Below the pieces are notes generated by a model. That model made no database searches. It had not been told where the DNA came from and was given only the letters and a program-made list of their open reading frames with translations. Both the position numbers and the translations under genes were made by a program. A stretch of 64,000 nt of DNA from Tolypothrix campylonemoides VB511288 (lineage in GTDB: Bacteria; Cyanobacteriota; Cyanobacteriia; Cyanobacteriales; Nostocaceae): positions 1,277,627 to 1,341,626 of the forward strand of contig JXCB02000001.1 of assembly GCA_000828075.3 (NCBI GenBank), given 5' to 3'. Positions 9,465-18,665 of this stretch are shown one piece after another (positions within the stretch are counted from its first letter, which is position 1; the number at the start of each line of letters is the position of its first letter).

Positions 9465-9866
9465 TTAACGTTGATGGCGAGGAGCATTGAAAGCATCCCA
9501 TGCAGCTTTAGCAGCAGCTTGGAAGCGATCGCCTAGTTCTGCTATTTCTTTGAACAGCAACTGCCAGTTTTTCTCGGCTTCCTGCTGGAGGACTGCAAAC
9601 GCGTGTTCAATGCGATCGCGCTCAATCAGTTTGTCGCCTTCCAGGGCTTCCCGTACTTGACGTACTGCATTCAAATAAGTTTCACGCGTGAGAGTCCCTG
9701 CTGATTCTGCCTCAGATTGAGCGCGTCTTCTGATAGCCTCAATCAGTGCTTTGGTTTCGTGCTTGACTTCATCAGTTTCGCCTGCCATCTCAGTTTCCAC
9801 CATTTCATTGGTTTGAGGGCTGACATGTACGACGACTAAGTTTTCGTTATCTGCATTGTAAGTCAT
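9465..9866 (-). CDS. conserved hypothetical helical protein
   Basis: I do not recognise a named family. The 133-residue protein is acidic at the N-terminus and then almost entirely helical. Heptad-like stretches run from about residue 35 to 125 (ETKALIEAIRRRAQSEAE, LLFKEIAELGDRFQAAAKAAW). It has no membrane segment and no cysteines. It is followed by a hairpin terminator and preceded by a plausible ribosome binding site (AGGAG about 10 bases upstream of the ATG on the minus strand). It sits downstream of htpX on the same strand, 131 bases away with heptamer repeats between, so co-transcription is possible but unproven. Confidence 0.75.
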   Translation of the reverse strand: MTYNADNENLVVVHVSPQTNEMVETEMAGETDEVKHETKALIEAIRRRAQSEAESAGTLTRETYLNAVRQVREALEGDKLIERDRIEHAFAVLQQEAEKNWQLLFKEIAELGDRFQAAAKAAWDAFNAPRHQR

Positions 9867-9916
9867 GGTTAGGCTCCTTTATGCAATACTGTAGTTGTCT
9901 TTGATAGCTGCACCCT

Positions 9917-9996
9917 GTAGGGATAGGGGATTAGGGATTAGCGATTAGGGATGAGGAAGAGTATTGCCCAGTCCCCAGTCCCCAGTTCCCAGTCCC
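9917..9996. repeat. heptameric tandem repeats, two unit types
   Basis: An interrupted tract of GGGATTA units (about 9919-9955) is followed by CCCCAGT units (about 9968-9996). Both are 7-base units of the STRR kind. Confidence 0.75.
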
Positions 9997-9997
9997 T

Positions 9998-10888
9998 TTA
10001 TCGCCTAAATGAAAACTCTGATGTTCTAGACAGTTGTTCTTGTTCTAACTTTAGCAATGCCTCAACTCGTGCTTCAGTAGACGGGTGGCTGGAGAACAAG
10101 CTGCCGAGGAACTGCCCGGAGAACGCATTTGTAATCAACAGTGGCTCAAAGGCTGGGTTGGCTTGCAGAGGCAGTTCCCTTGCTGTCGCTTCTAAACGTT
10201 GTAGCGCACGGGCTAAGGCACGAGGATTACCAGTCAATCTAGCAGAACCTGCATCTGCAGAAAATTCCCGCGTGCGTGAGATTGCCAGTTGAACCACTGT
10301 TGCAGCAAGTGGGGCAAGGAATATTGTTAACAGCATGCCCAGAGGATTTGGACCATTATTGCGGTTATCGCGTGAGTATGGAGTATACCAAACGCTGTAG
10401 CTGACGATTTGGGCTAAAAACGATATGGCACCTGCAATTGTTGCCGCAACAGCCTGTGTTAAGGTGTCACGGTTGGCAACGTGGGTGAGTTCGTGGGCGA
10501 TGACGCCTTCGAGTTCATCTTCTGGTAATAAATTTAATATACCTTCTGTTACTGCGACAGCGGCGTGTTCTGGATCACGTCCTGTTGCAAAAGCGTTGGC
10601 GGCTGGGCTGGGAACGATGTAAATTTGAGGCATGGGCAGATTGCCGCGATCGCACAATCTTTGCACTATCTGATACAGCCCTGGTGCTTCCTGCGGTGAT
10701 ACTGGCTGGGCACGGTATGCCGCCAGCGCAATTTTATCCGATTGATACCAAGAAAATAAGTTTGTCACTGCTGCTATGACAATTCCTATAATAATGCCAC
10801 TGGTTCCGCCAATCACCCAGTAGCTGATGGCAATCAAAATTGCACTTAATAAAGCTAGTAATGCAGCCGTTTTGATTTGATTTCTCAT
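9998..10888 (-). CDS. htpX: HtpX-like M48 membrane zinc metalloprotease
   Basis: The 296-residue protein has two N-terminal membrane segments (residues 8-26 and 28-46). The zinc-binding HELTH motif follows at residues 132-136, inside EGVIAHELTHVANRD. Two further hydrophobic segments (about 145-165 and 183-203) precede the third ligand motif, REFSADAGS, with Glu208. This is the HtpX layout: a cytoplasm-facing protease that degrades misfolded membrane proteins together with FtsH in well-studied bacteria. Length matches the family. A good ribosome binding site (AAGGAGAG) precedes the ATG on the minus strand. Confidence 0.93.
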   Translation of the reverse strand: MRNQIKTAALLALLSAILIAISYWVIGGTSGIIIGIVIAAVTNLFSWYQSDKIALAAYRAQPVSPQEAPGLYQIVQRLCDRGNLPMPQIYIVPSPAANAFATGRDPEHAAVAVTEGILNLLPEDELEGVIAHELTHVANRDTLTQAVAATIAGAISFLAQIVSYSVWYTPYSRDNRNNGPNPLGMLLTIFLAPLAATVVQLAISRTREFSADAGSARLTGNPRALARALQRLEATARELPLQANPAFEPLLITNAFSGQFLGSLFSSHPSTEARVEALLKLEQEQLSRTSEFSFRR

Positions 10889-11995
10889 GTTTTTGCTCTC
10901 CTTGTAATGCTGTACTGATTCTGTGATTTGCTTATACCAACAGCATTACTTAAGCCGCAATTTCATTGTATCAACCCTACCACAGATCTACCAGGTAGAA
11001 ATTGTGCTCCAATTAAGTACGGTTTTCCCACTAAGCGTGTTAGCGTCTTATTTCAAGATGCAACTTCAATTTCAATCTTTAGTATTTGCCAATACAATTT
11101 CAACTTTCAATAATTTTACTTTTTCATATACCTTCTTTAAGAAAATAGCAATTCGGCATGATTTCTAAGATGTTGATTCAAAGCTGTCCTTTGCCATTAC
11201 TAATCATTCACGACTACTAAACAAATGACGAGTAGAACCAGCATTACTACACCTCAAACTGTATTGTTTTTGTAACAACTGTCTTAAGTAGTAAATTTTA
11301 ATTGTTTGTAGCATGAGCTTTGTTTCTGGTTATAAATTAAATTTTCTTATATTCCTACAGTTGTTTAACTAAACATCGTCTCGACCTGGGCAGAGCCAAA
11401 ACCCAAAAAATTCTGTCCTAAACAAAATTTTTAGCAATATTACAAAAATCAGTAAAAAACGTTTATGTGTCAATACTGTTCAGATAAGACCAGAATCGTT
11501 ATCAGGAACACAATGTAGAACTCTCGGATGGCGCATCTCTACATATGTGATTTTTACACATCAACCTTAACTGAACCGTATTGGTTTATGTGTAGGTATT
11601 TTCTACTGTATTTCGTGAGTCAAAGTGGCAAATATGCAAGAAAATTGAGTAAATTCTCCAAAAAACAAAAAAATAAAACTATTATCCTAAAAAAAGGCTA
11701 AAACTTATCTCTCTTCCTCTTTCTAAAACGTAGAAAATTTTCTGGTAGTAGTTTATATTTAGAAATTAGTCAATCATTGCTGCGTGATATTTATGACAAC
11801 TAGGCTAGTATAGCTAGTTACAGGTTGAATGAGTAGGTTGAGAACTGTATTTGCTTGGGATAACAGTATTCTAAGCATGAAAGAAGGAACTATTGGCATA
11901 TAAGTCGTATTTTTGACTGGTCTAGACAATAACCCAAAAATGGGCTAAGCCCTGGGAATCGAATGGATCACTCATTACCTCCGAGGACAAGTCTA
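10889..11995. other. 1.1-kb gap containing a mobile element
   Basis: The only structured part is the family A element at 11471-11583 with its 10-bp flanking duplications. Small open frames at 10923-11168 are AT-rich and overlap in two frames, so they are not supported. The rest is AT-rich and probably holds promoters for the divergent genes htpX and the 11996 gene. Confidence 0.6.
11461..11593. mobile_element. small TIR element (family A) with 10-bp target duplication
   Basis: The element spans 11471-11583 (113 bp). Its left end CAATACTGTTCAGATAAG is an imperfect inverted copy of the right end CTTAACTGAACCGTATTG. It is bracketed by a perfect 10-base direct repeat, GTTTATGTGT, at 11461-11470 and 11584-11593. 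It has no coding capacity, so it must depend on a transposase elsewhere. A 10-bp duplication is compatible with IS4- or ISAs1-like transposases (inference). Confidence 0.9.
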
Positions 11996-12850
11996 ATGGC
12001 GCAAAACATAAACAAAGTAGGAGTTGTGCAGAAGTGTATCAAGATTTTGCAGGACTTTGCAGTATTTATCATCAGCCCTTGGTTAAATAGAGCATCTGTC
12101 AAATCTCTGCAAAAACGAGTCGATTCTCTGGAACGACATTTATATCAAGGTTTACCAAACACCGAACAACGTCTGGAGTCGCTTATTGGGCAGTTACAAC
12201 ACCAGTTCAACATTCTGCAAGATAGTACAAAAAATCGGTTAGACAGGTTATTAGAGTACGAATTGCGTCAGCAAGTGCTGGACGTGCTGAAGGAGCAGAC
12301 AGATATCATTATTGAGAACATCAAACCAAGTGTTGAAAGTTTAATCCGCGAGCTAGAGGATAATAATAAGCGTTCAGAGGGGAAAGCAAGCCTTGTAGAT
12401 GTTCAAGGCAAACAGCACAAGCTCCAACAATCTCTAGCACAGATCCAACAGCTCACGACCTCACTGCCAAGTTTAGACGCACAATCAGCAGCTTGTCTAG
12501 AAGCAGGATTTTGGCTACTAGCTCATCGAGAAGAATTAGCACAAGAAGTAGCAGATGAGTTATTGGGTTCGCAACATCCCCAAATAGAAGTATTTCGTCA
12601 TAACCTTGGTAGATATTTAAAGCTGCTTGGAAGCTGTTTGGAAAATGGAATTGAAGCCCGTTTACTTTATCAAGGAATCATCACTCACCATCAACCGTCA
12701 GTTGAGACATATGTGAAAGCATTCAAGTTGATTCAAGATAAGTACATAAGCTATTGGGAAAATTCAGCGCAAGTCTCAACTGAAGCAGCTGTCGAGTTGA
12801 GGGCGTACTTTAACTATTTAATCGATTATTTGGTGAAAGTTTTACTCTAA
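11996..12850 (+). CDS. hypothetical protein with hydrophobic N-terminus and coiled coils
   Basis: No family is recognised. I choose ATG 11996 because GAGGA lies 8 bases upstream; an in-frame ATG at 11963 lacks a site. The resulting 284 residues have a hydrophobic stretch near the N-terminus (ILQDFAVFIISPWL). Heptad-rich segments follow: residues about 35-75 (VKSLQKRVDSLERHLYQ), then LDRLLEYELRQQVLDVLKEQ, and QGKQHKLQQSLAQIQQLTTS. A compact helical C-terminal half follows. It stands alone between two noncoding gaps. Attachment to the membrane and self-assembly through the coils are inferences. Confidence 0.7.
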   Translation: MAQNINKVGVVQKCIKILQDFAVFIISPWLNRASVKSLQKRVDSLERHLYQGLPNTEQRLESLIGQLQHQFNILQDSTKNRLDRLLEYELRQQVLDVLKEQTDIIIENIKPSVESLIRELEDNNKRSEGKASLVDVQGKQHKLQQSLAQIQQLTTSLPSLDAQSAACLEAGFWLLAHREELAQEVADELLGSQHPQIEVFRHNLGRYLKLLGSCLENGIEARLLYQGIITHHQPSVETYVKAFKLIQDKYISYWENSAQVSTEAAVELRAYFNYLIDYLVKVLL

Positions 12851-13382
12851 GCCTTAAAAATCGTTACCGATCCGCAGCTAGAAACTCACAACTCAGTAGT
12901 CAGAATTTTGAACCAAGATTTGAGTATTGTATACATATAGCAATCCGGTTTTATTTTTGTGAAAGTATCTGCGCTTTGCGCTTAAAAATTTCAGTATCTT
13001 TCCAGTGGGCAATGCTCACAAGGTACAGAATGTTAAACGCATTCTCCGGGAGCATAAACTAAGAGTCCTGCTTCTGTTGGTCTTGGTTTAAAGCAAAACA
13101 TATTTATTTGTGGAAACCTGCATCTGTGTAATTCCTTTAGTTATTTCCCCCAGATTGCATCTGTGGGGATGCAACTTGTGTGTTCTGAATTCTGACTCCG
13201 TTCGCCAGAGTTCACGGCGAAGCCTAACTCAAGAATTCTGCTCTATGACGTGATTTTAATTTCATGTGCAGGAGGTTAGAGTTTTATATTTACTTAAGAT
13301 TTACGTCAATCAGTCGCTGCGTATTTTGTGCGATCGCGCTAGGTTGGGGTAAATCGTAAATTAATTTAAAAAACGCGAATTG
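12851..13382. other. 0.5-kb gap, little structure
   Basis: This stretch is mostly AT-rich, with one short palindromic patch around 13180-13245, where TTCGCC and GGCGAA face each other between two GAATTCTG-like flanks. That patch resembles the GC-rich repeats seen elsewhere. A HIP1-like GCGATCGCGC lies near 13330. No gene or RNA is supported. Confidence 0.5.
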
Positions 13383-14576
13383 ATGAATCACACCTTAAGC
13401 GTAGCGACTCCCAAACAAGTTAGTACTCAAGAGCAAGTACAACAAGTCATTGTTGCGAAGCAAATATCTATCAAGCCGTTGATTGTCTTAGGGTGGGAAA
13501 TGCTTCTAGCCTTACCCGTAGGTTTAATCTTAACAAGGTTCCACATTGGAGGAATTGCTTGGATATTTGGCGGTCTTATTTCTGGTACAGTGGTGCTTCA
13601 GACGTGTCGGGTTTGGGGTGGCTATACTCCTAAACCTAACCGAACTGCCAGAAAGACAGGAATGGCACTTGTTGGGCTGAATGTCGGCTTTTCTGTTGCC
13701 CACGCTGATCTGGCTAATGTTGCTTCTTGTTTTCCTGTTTTTGCTCTTCTTACCTTTTTCCTGTTGCTGTGTGGTACTCTGATTGGCTATATTTACTCAC
13801 GTTTAAGCAAAACGAATTTCTTAACGGCAATGTTGGCTACAGTTCCTGGCGGTGTAGGAATGATGTCAGCGATCGCCGCAGACTACAACAGAAATGTTAC
13901 GCTTGTAGCACTCGTGCAAGCGATTCGCGTGACGAGCGTAGTTTTTCTGATTCCCCTAGTTGCTAAAGTTTTATCCGGTCATCAAGTTTACCCGCAAACA
14001 CTTGCCATTAAAACTGTCTTATTCAGTCTCGATCCATCCCAATTAGGATTGCTATTATTGGCATTGCTATTTGGCTCCTTAGGAGTATATCTTGCTGTAT
14101 TACTCAAAATTCCCGCTGGTGAGTTTTTCGGTGCAATCGTTGCCGGTATCGCGTTTAATCCCTTGCTGCATTGGCTGCCTTTTATAGGTGATATTAACTT
14201 TACCTTGCCGCCTTTAGTCAACATAGTAGGTCAAATGCTTCTGGGAATTACCATCGGTGAGTATTGGGGTGACAAACCCACTTTTGGGAAAAGGAGTATA
14301 GTCTACGCCTTGATGTCTGTAGGAATGACTCTTGTTGCAGGGGGACTCGCCACTATCCTTGCTATGGAATTAACTTCCTGGGACTGGTTAACGTGTTTGC
14401 TAGTAACAGCACCCGGAGGTTCAGCAGAAATGATTTTAGTTGCCCTAACATTGCATCATAATGTTGAAATTGTCACAGGAGGTCATTTGGTGCGACTGAT
14501 CGCGATTAACAGTTCCCTACCAATATGGCTATATTTATTTCGCCGTCTTGACAGTCAACTAGAAGAACCTGCTTAG
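13383..14576 (+). CDS. AbrB-family (duplicated domain) integral membrane protein
   Basis: The 397-residue protein has about ten membrane segments arranged as two related halves, as in the AbrB duplication family (PF05145). That family is often labelled ammonia monooxygenase or AbrB regulator by homology, without evidence for either activity. Matching landmarks are PVGLILTRFHIGGIAWIFGG in the first half and LLGITIGEYWG in the second. Small-residue motifs at equivalent sites are ATVPGGVGMMSAIA and VTAPGGSAEMILVA. The frame could begin at TTG 13380, but ATG 13383 directly follows and is preferred. It stands alone. Transport of an unknown small molecule is the most likely role. Confidence 0.8.
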   Translation: MNHTLSVATPKQVSTQEQVQQVIVAKQISIKPLIVLGWEMLLALPVGLILTRFHIGGIAWIFGGLISGTVVLQTCRVWGGYTPKPNRTARKTGMALVGLNVGFSVAHADLANVASCFPVFALLTFFLLLCGTLIGYIYSRLSKTNFLTAMLATVPGGVGMMSAIAADYNRNVTLVALVQAIRVTSVVFLIPLVAKVLSGHQVYPQTLAIKTVLFSLDPSQLGLLLLALLFGSLGVYLAVLLKIPAGEFFGAIVAGIAFNPLLHWLPFIGDINFTLPPLVNIVGQMLLGITIGEYWGDKPTFGKRSIVYALMSVGMTLVAGGLATILAMELTSWDWLTCLLVTAPGGSAEMILVALTLHHNVEIVTGGHLVRLIAINSSLPIWLYLFRRLDSQLEEPA

Positions 14577-14963
14577 GGATGATTTTTTATATAGCAAGGG
14601 ACTAGGGACTGGGGACTGGGGACTGGGTCAAAAGTCTTTTTGTGTCTAGGTTGTATCATCTGTTGATGTCCTAACCACCTTGGCTGTTGCTATACCAAAT
14701 TTGCATTCAAAAACCCCTTTTTACCACACCCCGGTTTTGTCTTGCGCCAAAACCGCCCCTCCCCTTGCTAAGGGGAGGGGATTAAGGGGTGGGGTCAAAT
14801 CAACGTGGGATAAATAACTAGTGTTTATCTGCGTGCATCTGAGGTTCCAAATAGCCCTAAACCGCATTTTTGACAAAAATCTAGTGTAAATTAGTAGCTG
14901 CTGCTAAATTACCCGTGGTTCAAAAGGTATTTTTCCTTCACTCACATAGCAAGGATGCTGTAG
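14577..14963. other. gap with heptamer tract and palindromic repeat
   Basis: This gap holds GGGGACT heptamers at about 14598-14627 and a GC-rich palindromic repeat at 14724-14810. The rest probably contains the promoter of the DUF1838 gene. Confidence 0.6.
14724..14810. repeat. palindromic dispersed repeat (family B), uninterrupted copy
   Basis: The unit starts CCACACCCCGGTTTTGTCTT, contains the hairpin CCTCCCCTTGCTAAGGGGAGG, and ends GGGGTGGGGTCAAATCAACG. A second copy lies at 15925-16099, where it is interrupted. Confidence 0.8.
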
Positions 14964-15779
14964 ATGGCCGCACAAATCAAAGAATTTGATGCCCAGCACT
15001 GGGTGAAAACTCGTTCATCCCTAGACCCCAACGAATCAACCTTTCTCGTCTGGAAAGGCAATATTTACGCTTTTGTCCCAGGTGAAAAGAAAAAACTCTT
15101 ATTTAAAATTGTGGGTATGAGCGTGAGTAGGTGTATTCCTACAGGAGAGGGGAGCTGGGATTTTACCTCTAGGGAACTCACCTATTACCTTAGCCCAGAA
15201 ACAAGTGAAATTTTGCACAAGTGGGATAATCCTTGGACAGGAGAAACAGTTCCAGTGGTACACGTTGCCAATAATCCTGTACAGGGTCATTTTAAAAGCA
15301 AGTTTCCTGCACCTGTAGAAGGAGACAGTACAACCTTCGTGTTTGATATATTTCCCACTTATCCCAATCCTTTGGGGGAAAATCCCAAGTTTGCAGAATA
15401 TAGCCCACACAATATTTATCAAGCGGCAGAGTTGTTTAAATTAACTGTTCCAACCGCAGATTTATTCAACTCTGAACTTAAGAGTGTGACTGAACTCAAG
15501 CTGAGTTGGGATAGAATTGGTCAATGGCTTCCTTGGATGAAGATGGGCGCACGCCTCGGTCATCTGATCTACAGTGCTTATGGAAGCAAAGTGAATGGCT
15601 TTAGCGAGTTGCCGCAATTGCTGCAAGATGAAATCAATACCCGCGTTCCTTTGTACAAGAATGCACCTAAATCGTTTCTTGATGGGGAGGATATGACTTC
15701 TTGGCTTTACTTCCAACAGCACTTTGATGCTTACTTAGCTGGTGAAACTTTTCCACTACCAGAAGCGGAGGAGATTTAA
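14964..15779 (+). CDS. DUF1838 family protein
   Basis: The 271-residue protein matches the DUF1838 family as I know it. It begins with LDPNESTFLVWKGNIYAFVPGEKKKLLFKIVGMSVSRC, then a central DFTSRELTYYLSPETSEIL, and a C-terminal TSWLYFQQHFDAYLAGE. No signal peptide is present, and the function of the family is not established. AAGGAT lies 8 bases before the ATG. The gene stands alone between two family B repeats, one on each side. Confidence 0.85.
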   Translation: MAAQIKEFDAQHWVKTRSSLDPNESTFLVWKGNIYAFVPGEKKKLLFKIVGMSVSRCIPTGEGSWDFTSRELTYYLSPETSEILHKWDNPWTGETVPVVHVANNPVQGHFKSKFPAPVEGDSTTFVFDIFPTYPNPLGENPKFAEYSPHNIYQAAELFKLTVPTADLFNSELKSVTELKLSWDRIGQWLPWMKMGARLGHLIYSAYGSKVNGFSELPQLLQDEINTRVPLYKNAPKSFLDGEDMTSWLYFQQHFDAYLAGETFPLPEAEEI

Positions 15780-16198
15780 TTTTTTCATCAGCCTCTTGCA
15801 ATCAAGAGTTAACTCTCAAGGTATTCCACAATAAGCTTGCATTATCTGGGCGGGCAAGATGCCATCCGTGTCAACTTAAGGTGAAACCCTTGTCGTTAGG
15901 TTATATCATGCCTTGTTATACTGGTCCACAATTGTCACTGAACCCCACCCCGGTTTTGTCTTACGCCAAAACCGCCCCTCCCCTTGGTAAGGGGAGGGGA
16001 CGTGAAGCGTAGCTTTACGGTGAATCCAGCGCTGCAGGAGGGTTTCCCTCCGTAGGCGACTGGTGAACCCGAAGGGGGGTGGGGTAAAACCAACGTGGAA
16101 TCAATGGTTAAACGTGATTGTTGACACCTATGGCAAGATGCCCACTCCACAAGAATTTGAAAAAAACTCAGGATTGTGAGTTCTGAGTTCTTTCTTGG
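15780..16198. other. gap holding interrupted family B repeat
   Basis: The convergent gap between the DUF1838 and YdcF genes contains the family B repeat copy with a GC-rich insert and no coding sequence. A small open frame on the minus strand (15935-16150) is read entirely from repeat DNA. Confidence 0.6.
15925..16099. repeat. family B repeat interrupted by GC-rich unit
   Basis: The left part, through AAGGGGAGGGGA (about 15999), and the right part, from AAGGGGGGTGGGGT (about 16073), correspond to adjacent parts of the copy at 14724-14810. Between them lie about 72 bases of a different GC-rich unit that includes GGAGGGTTTCCCTCCG. The outer ends TCCAC and GTGGA are inverted. Confidence 0.75.
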
Positions 16199-16804
16199 TC
16201 AGTACTTTAACACGAGGTAGACAAAGTAAAAATATGTCTCTCGCATCAGAAAATCAAACTGGCTTTTGAAACTGCGGTAGCGAGTGGTGGGTGTAGGGGA
16301 TGGATAAGCATCCATTCCCAAGTCTTGTGCCATTAAGACGGCTCGCTTAAGATGCAGGGGGTCACTGACAATGAGAAACTTGGATTGATGATACTTAGAA
16401 GCTACCTTCTGAGCATACTCTAGGTTTTGGTGAGTTGTGTGCGATTCTGTTTCGATGAGAATATTGGCTGGTTTGACCCCCCGCGCCATTGCGTAACGTT
16501 TGCCCACAACGGCTTCAGCGAGATGATCGTTTTTGCCAACGCCACCTGTGAAAATAATGTTGCGGACAATTCCTCTTTTGTAAAGGTTTATTGCGTGGTT
16601 AATTCTTTCTCTGAAAACTGGAGATGGTTCGTCTCCCCAAACTGCTGCTCCCAAAACTATTGCAGCATCAGCTTTGACAATACGGTTAGCGCTACCGTAA
16701 AAATATATTCTGAATGCTGTGATTGCGACTACCAGTAGGAGTGCAGACACAATCCCAAGTACAACCAAAGCTAGCCATTGTGTTTTAGTTTGGTAACTGG
16801 GCAT
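16199..16804 (-). CDS. YdcF/SanA-like DUF218 membrane protein
   Basis: The 201-residue protein has one N-terminal membrane anchor (residues about 9-32) followed by a DUF218 domain. The domain has the diagnostic ADAAIVLGAAVWGDEPSPVFRER opening. It continues with IIFTGGVGKND, then ILIETESHTTHQNLEYAQKV, then FLIVSDPLHLKRA. Members are implicated in envelope integrity (SanA) or bind adenosylmethionine (YdcF in E. coli); the substrate here is unknown. It lies 53 bases downstream of the VOC gene on the same strand, so the two may form a transcription unit. Confidence 0.85.
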   Translation of the reverse strand: MPSYQTKTQWLALVVLGIVSALLLVVAITAFRIYFYGSANRIVKADAAIVLGAAVWGDEPSPVFRERINHAINLYKRGIVRNIIFTGGVGKNDHLAEAVVGKRYAMARGVKPANILIETESHTTHQNLEYAQKVASKYHQSKFLIVSDPLHLKRAVLMAQDLGMDAYPSPTPTTRYRSFKSQFDFLMRETYFYFVYLVLKY

Positions 16805-16857
16805 TGTTAATATCTCCCAATGTAAATTTACAACACTTCATCTCCGTTTTAACAACT

Positions 16858-17889
16858 TTACACAGCTTCTAACAAGGTCCAAAAGTAGCCATCCGGTGCA
16901 ACGAAGGAGAAACTCAGCTCTCCAAACTCGTTGGGAACTATGTGTGTATACTTCTGCACAGGACTTGCTTTAATGCGATCGCAGTACAGATCTAGTCCTC
17001 GTATCCGGTAGGTGTAAAGGCAAACTCCCAAGCAACCTGGTTGCGCGGCTTCAAACTGGGAATTCAACTTGATAACATCAGGAAAGCGAATGACGTAAAG
17101 TCTACCGGAACGGGCAGCAAACAGGTTTGTTGTTGAAGATCTGGGGTCATCAAAGGCGGTAAGAAAAAACTTTTCCCCTGGTTGGAGGTCAAAAATTTCT
17201 CGACCTGCTAGGGAAGATTCGTAGCTTGTTTCTACATCGTCACGCACGCGCAGCAAACCCAAAACTTCGTCATAAAACTTTAGAGTTTCTTTGCTGTCAT
17301 CCTGAATGACCATGCCCATATGCGTAAACTGGCTGGTCTTGAGGGTACAATTTTTGTTGATGTTTCCGTAATGTGGCAAAGTATAACCAAACCTCTGAAA
17401 GAAAACCTGTCGCGTCAAGGGTTGCAACAAAGCCATTTCTCGCACACCGATCGCTGGTTCGATGAAGGGACGGTTTTTCTTTTCCTTGTTGTAAATAACT
17501 TCCCAGTGAGGGTATGTATGTTTAATCGCCCAACCTGCTGCTTTTGCCTGCTCCACATGATTTAAGATGTTTAACACATCATCCGTTAAGGTCGTTGCCC
17601 AGCGATTTCCCTTCACTTTCATCGACCCCATCCCTAATCCCTCATTAGTAGGATTTTGCCAAATCATCAGACGAAGCAAACCATGATCTGTATACTGGTG
17701 GTAAAGGCGAATCGAACGTAAAGATGAATTGACTCCATATAGTTGGTAAGCTGCGGCTTGTGATAATTCACCTACTTGACCAACGCGGTAGCCAAATAGT
17801 TCCCAGTACTGAATGGCAGAAATTGGCTCTTTAACCCCAATACACACTTCGTAGATGCCTTCAATAGCCGTTTGTTGCCCCTGATTCAT
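16858..17889 (-). CDS. VOC-family (glyoxalase/dioxygenase fold) protein, two modules
   Basis: The 343-residue protein contains two vicinal-oxygen-chelate regions. The N-terminal one starts GIYEVCIGVKEPISAIQYWELFGYRVGQVGE. The second starts FTHMGMVIQDDSKETLKFYDEVLGLLRVRDD and ends YTHIVPNEFGELSFSFVAPDGYFWTLLE. The His in FTHMG and the Glu in FGELSF occupy positions that act as metal ligands in active VOC enzymes, so an enzyme is plausible, but no substrate can be named. It is the first gene of a likely pair with the YdcF gene. Confidence 0.8.
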   Translation of the reverse strand: MNQGQQTAIEGIYEVCIGVKEPISAIQYWELFGYRVGQVGELSQAAAYQLYGVNSSLRSIRLYHQYTDHGLLRLMIWQNPTNEGLGMGSMKVKGNRWATTLTDDVLNILNHVEQAKAAGWAIKHTYPHWEVIYNKEKKNRPFIEPAIGVREMALLQPLTRQVFFQRFGYTLPHYGNINKNCTLKTSQFTHMGMVIQDDSKETLKFYDEVLGLLRVRDDVETSYESSLAGREIFDLQPGEKFFLTAFDDPRSSTTNLFAARSGRLYVIRFPDVIKLNSQFEAAQPGCLGVCLYTYRIRGLDLYCDRIKASPVQKYTHIVPNEFGELSFSFVAPDGYFWTLLEAV

Positions 17890-18665
17890 AGTTAGTTACT
17901 ACATATCGTTCAAGTGCTTTTTTTAGCAGTGTTCAGTTATCAGTTAGTTTCTGTCACTAAAGATTTTTGGAATTTCTCCACAAATCCATTTGTTAGCTTA
18001 ATATTCGTTTTGCCAATGTAAATGATTATTATAACTGTTTACTGTTAACTGAATATTTTTAAATTTTATTAATAGTAATAGAAAAAATTTACAAAAAATG
18101 ACCGGAAAGTGTATTTGAGTATAATTTTATACATAAAAAGTAACTGTAATGAGTATTGATATTTAGTATCTTTAGCAACAAACAAGGTGTTGTAAGAATC
18201 AACACTTGACAAGTGCGATTTTTAACATTATTTTTTTTGATTGTCATAGCGTTTATAGATTGTTGACCAGTTTTGAAAACTATTAGCTTAATCTTGGATA
18301 GATTCTCAAAAAATCTCTACTATTCCAGATATACTGGATTTCTGGTAGTCAATAGTCAACTTCTTGTACTTTACGACTAGTTCAAGAACTAGCCAGTTAG
18401 GATATTCAGGGTGAGTCTGTATACAAATACAACTTAAAAGTGTGTTCTCATTAAATGTATAAAGATATTACCTTCTGCTGTTCAAGTGGGCGCAAAATTG
18501 TAACGCCTATATTTAGAATGAGAAAATGTAGGGATCAATCACTGCTGAAGAATATTTTAAAATAACACAGGCTGCTTTCGTTTTAGCAGTACCACTATTC
18601 TACTTATCAAGAATTTATAAAATCAATACAGTAGGCATGAATGTCTAAAAAAGGGAGAATTTTAC
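17890..18665. other. AT-rich divergent promoter region
   Basis: These 776 bases separate the divergent VOC and response-regulator genes. I see no gene, RNA or terminator. There are short imperfect repeats of a CAGTTATCAGTTAG/ACTGTTAACTGA type at 17930-18050. GGGAG precedes the ATG at 18666. Confidence 0.5.

Noticed and set aside
10923..11168. Two overlapping plus-strand frames after htpX
   Set aside because: They lie in AT-rich DNA in two frames, with Phe/Ser-rich sequence and no ribosome binding site.
11940..11975. GGGAATCGAATGG resembling a tRNA T-arm
   Set aside because: No acceptor, D or anticodon arm can be folded around it.
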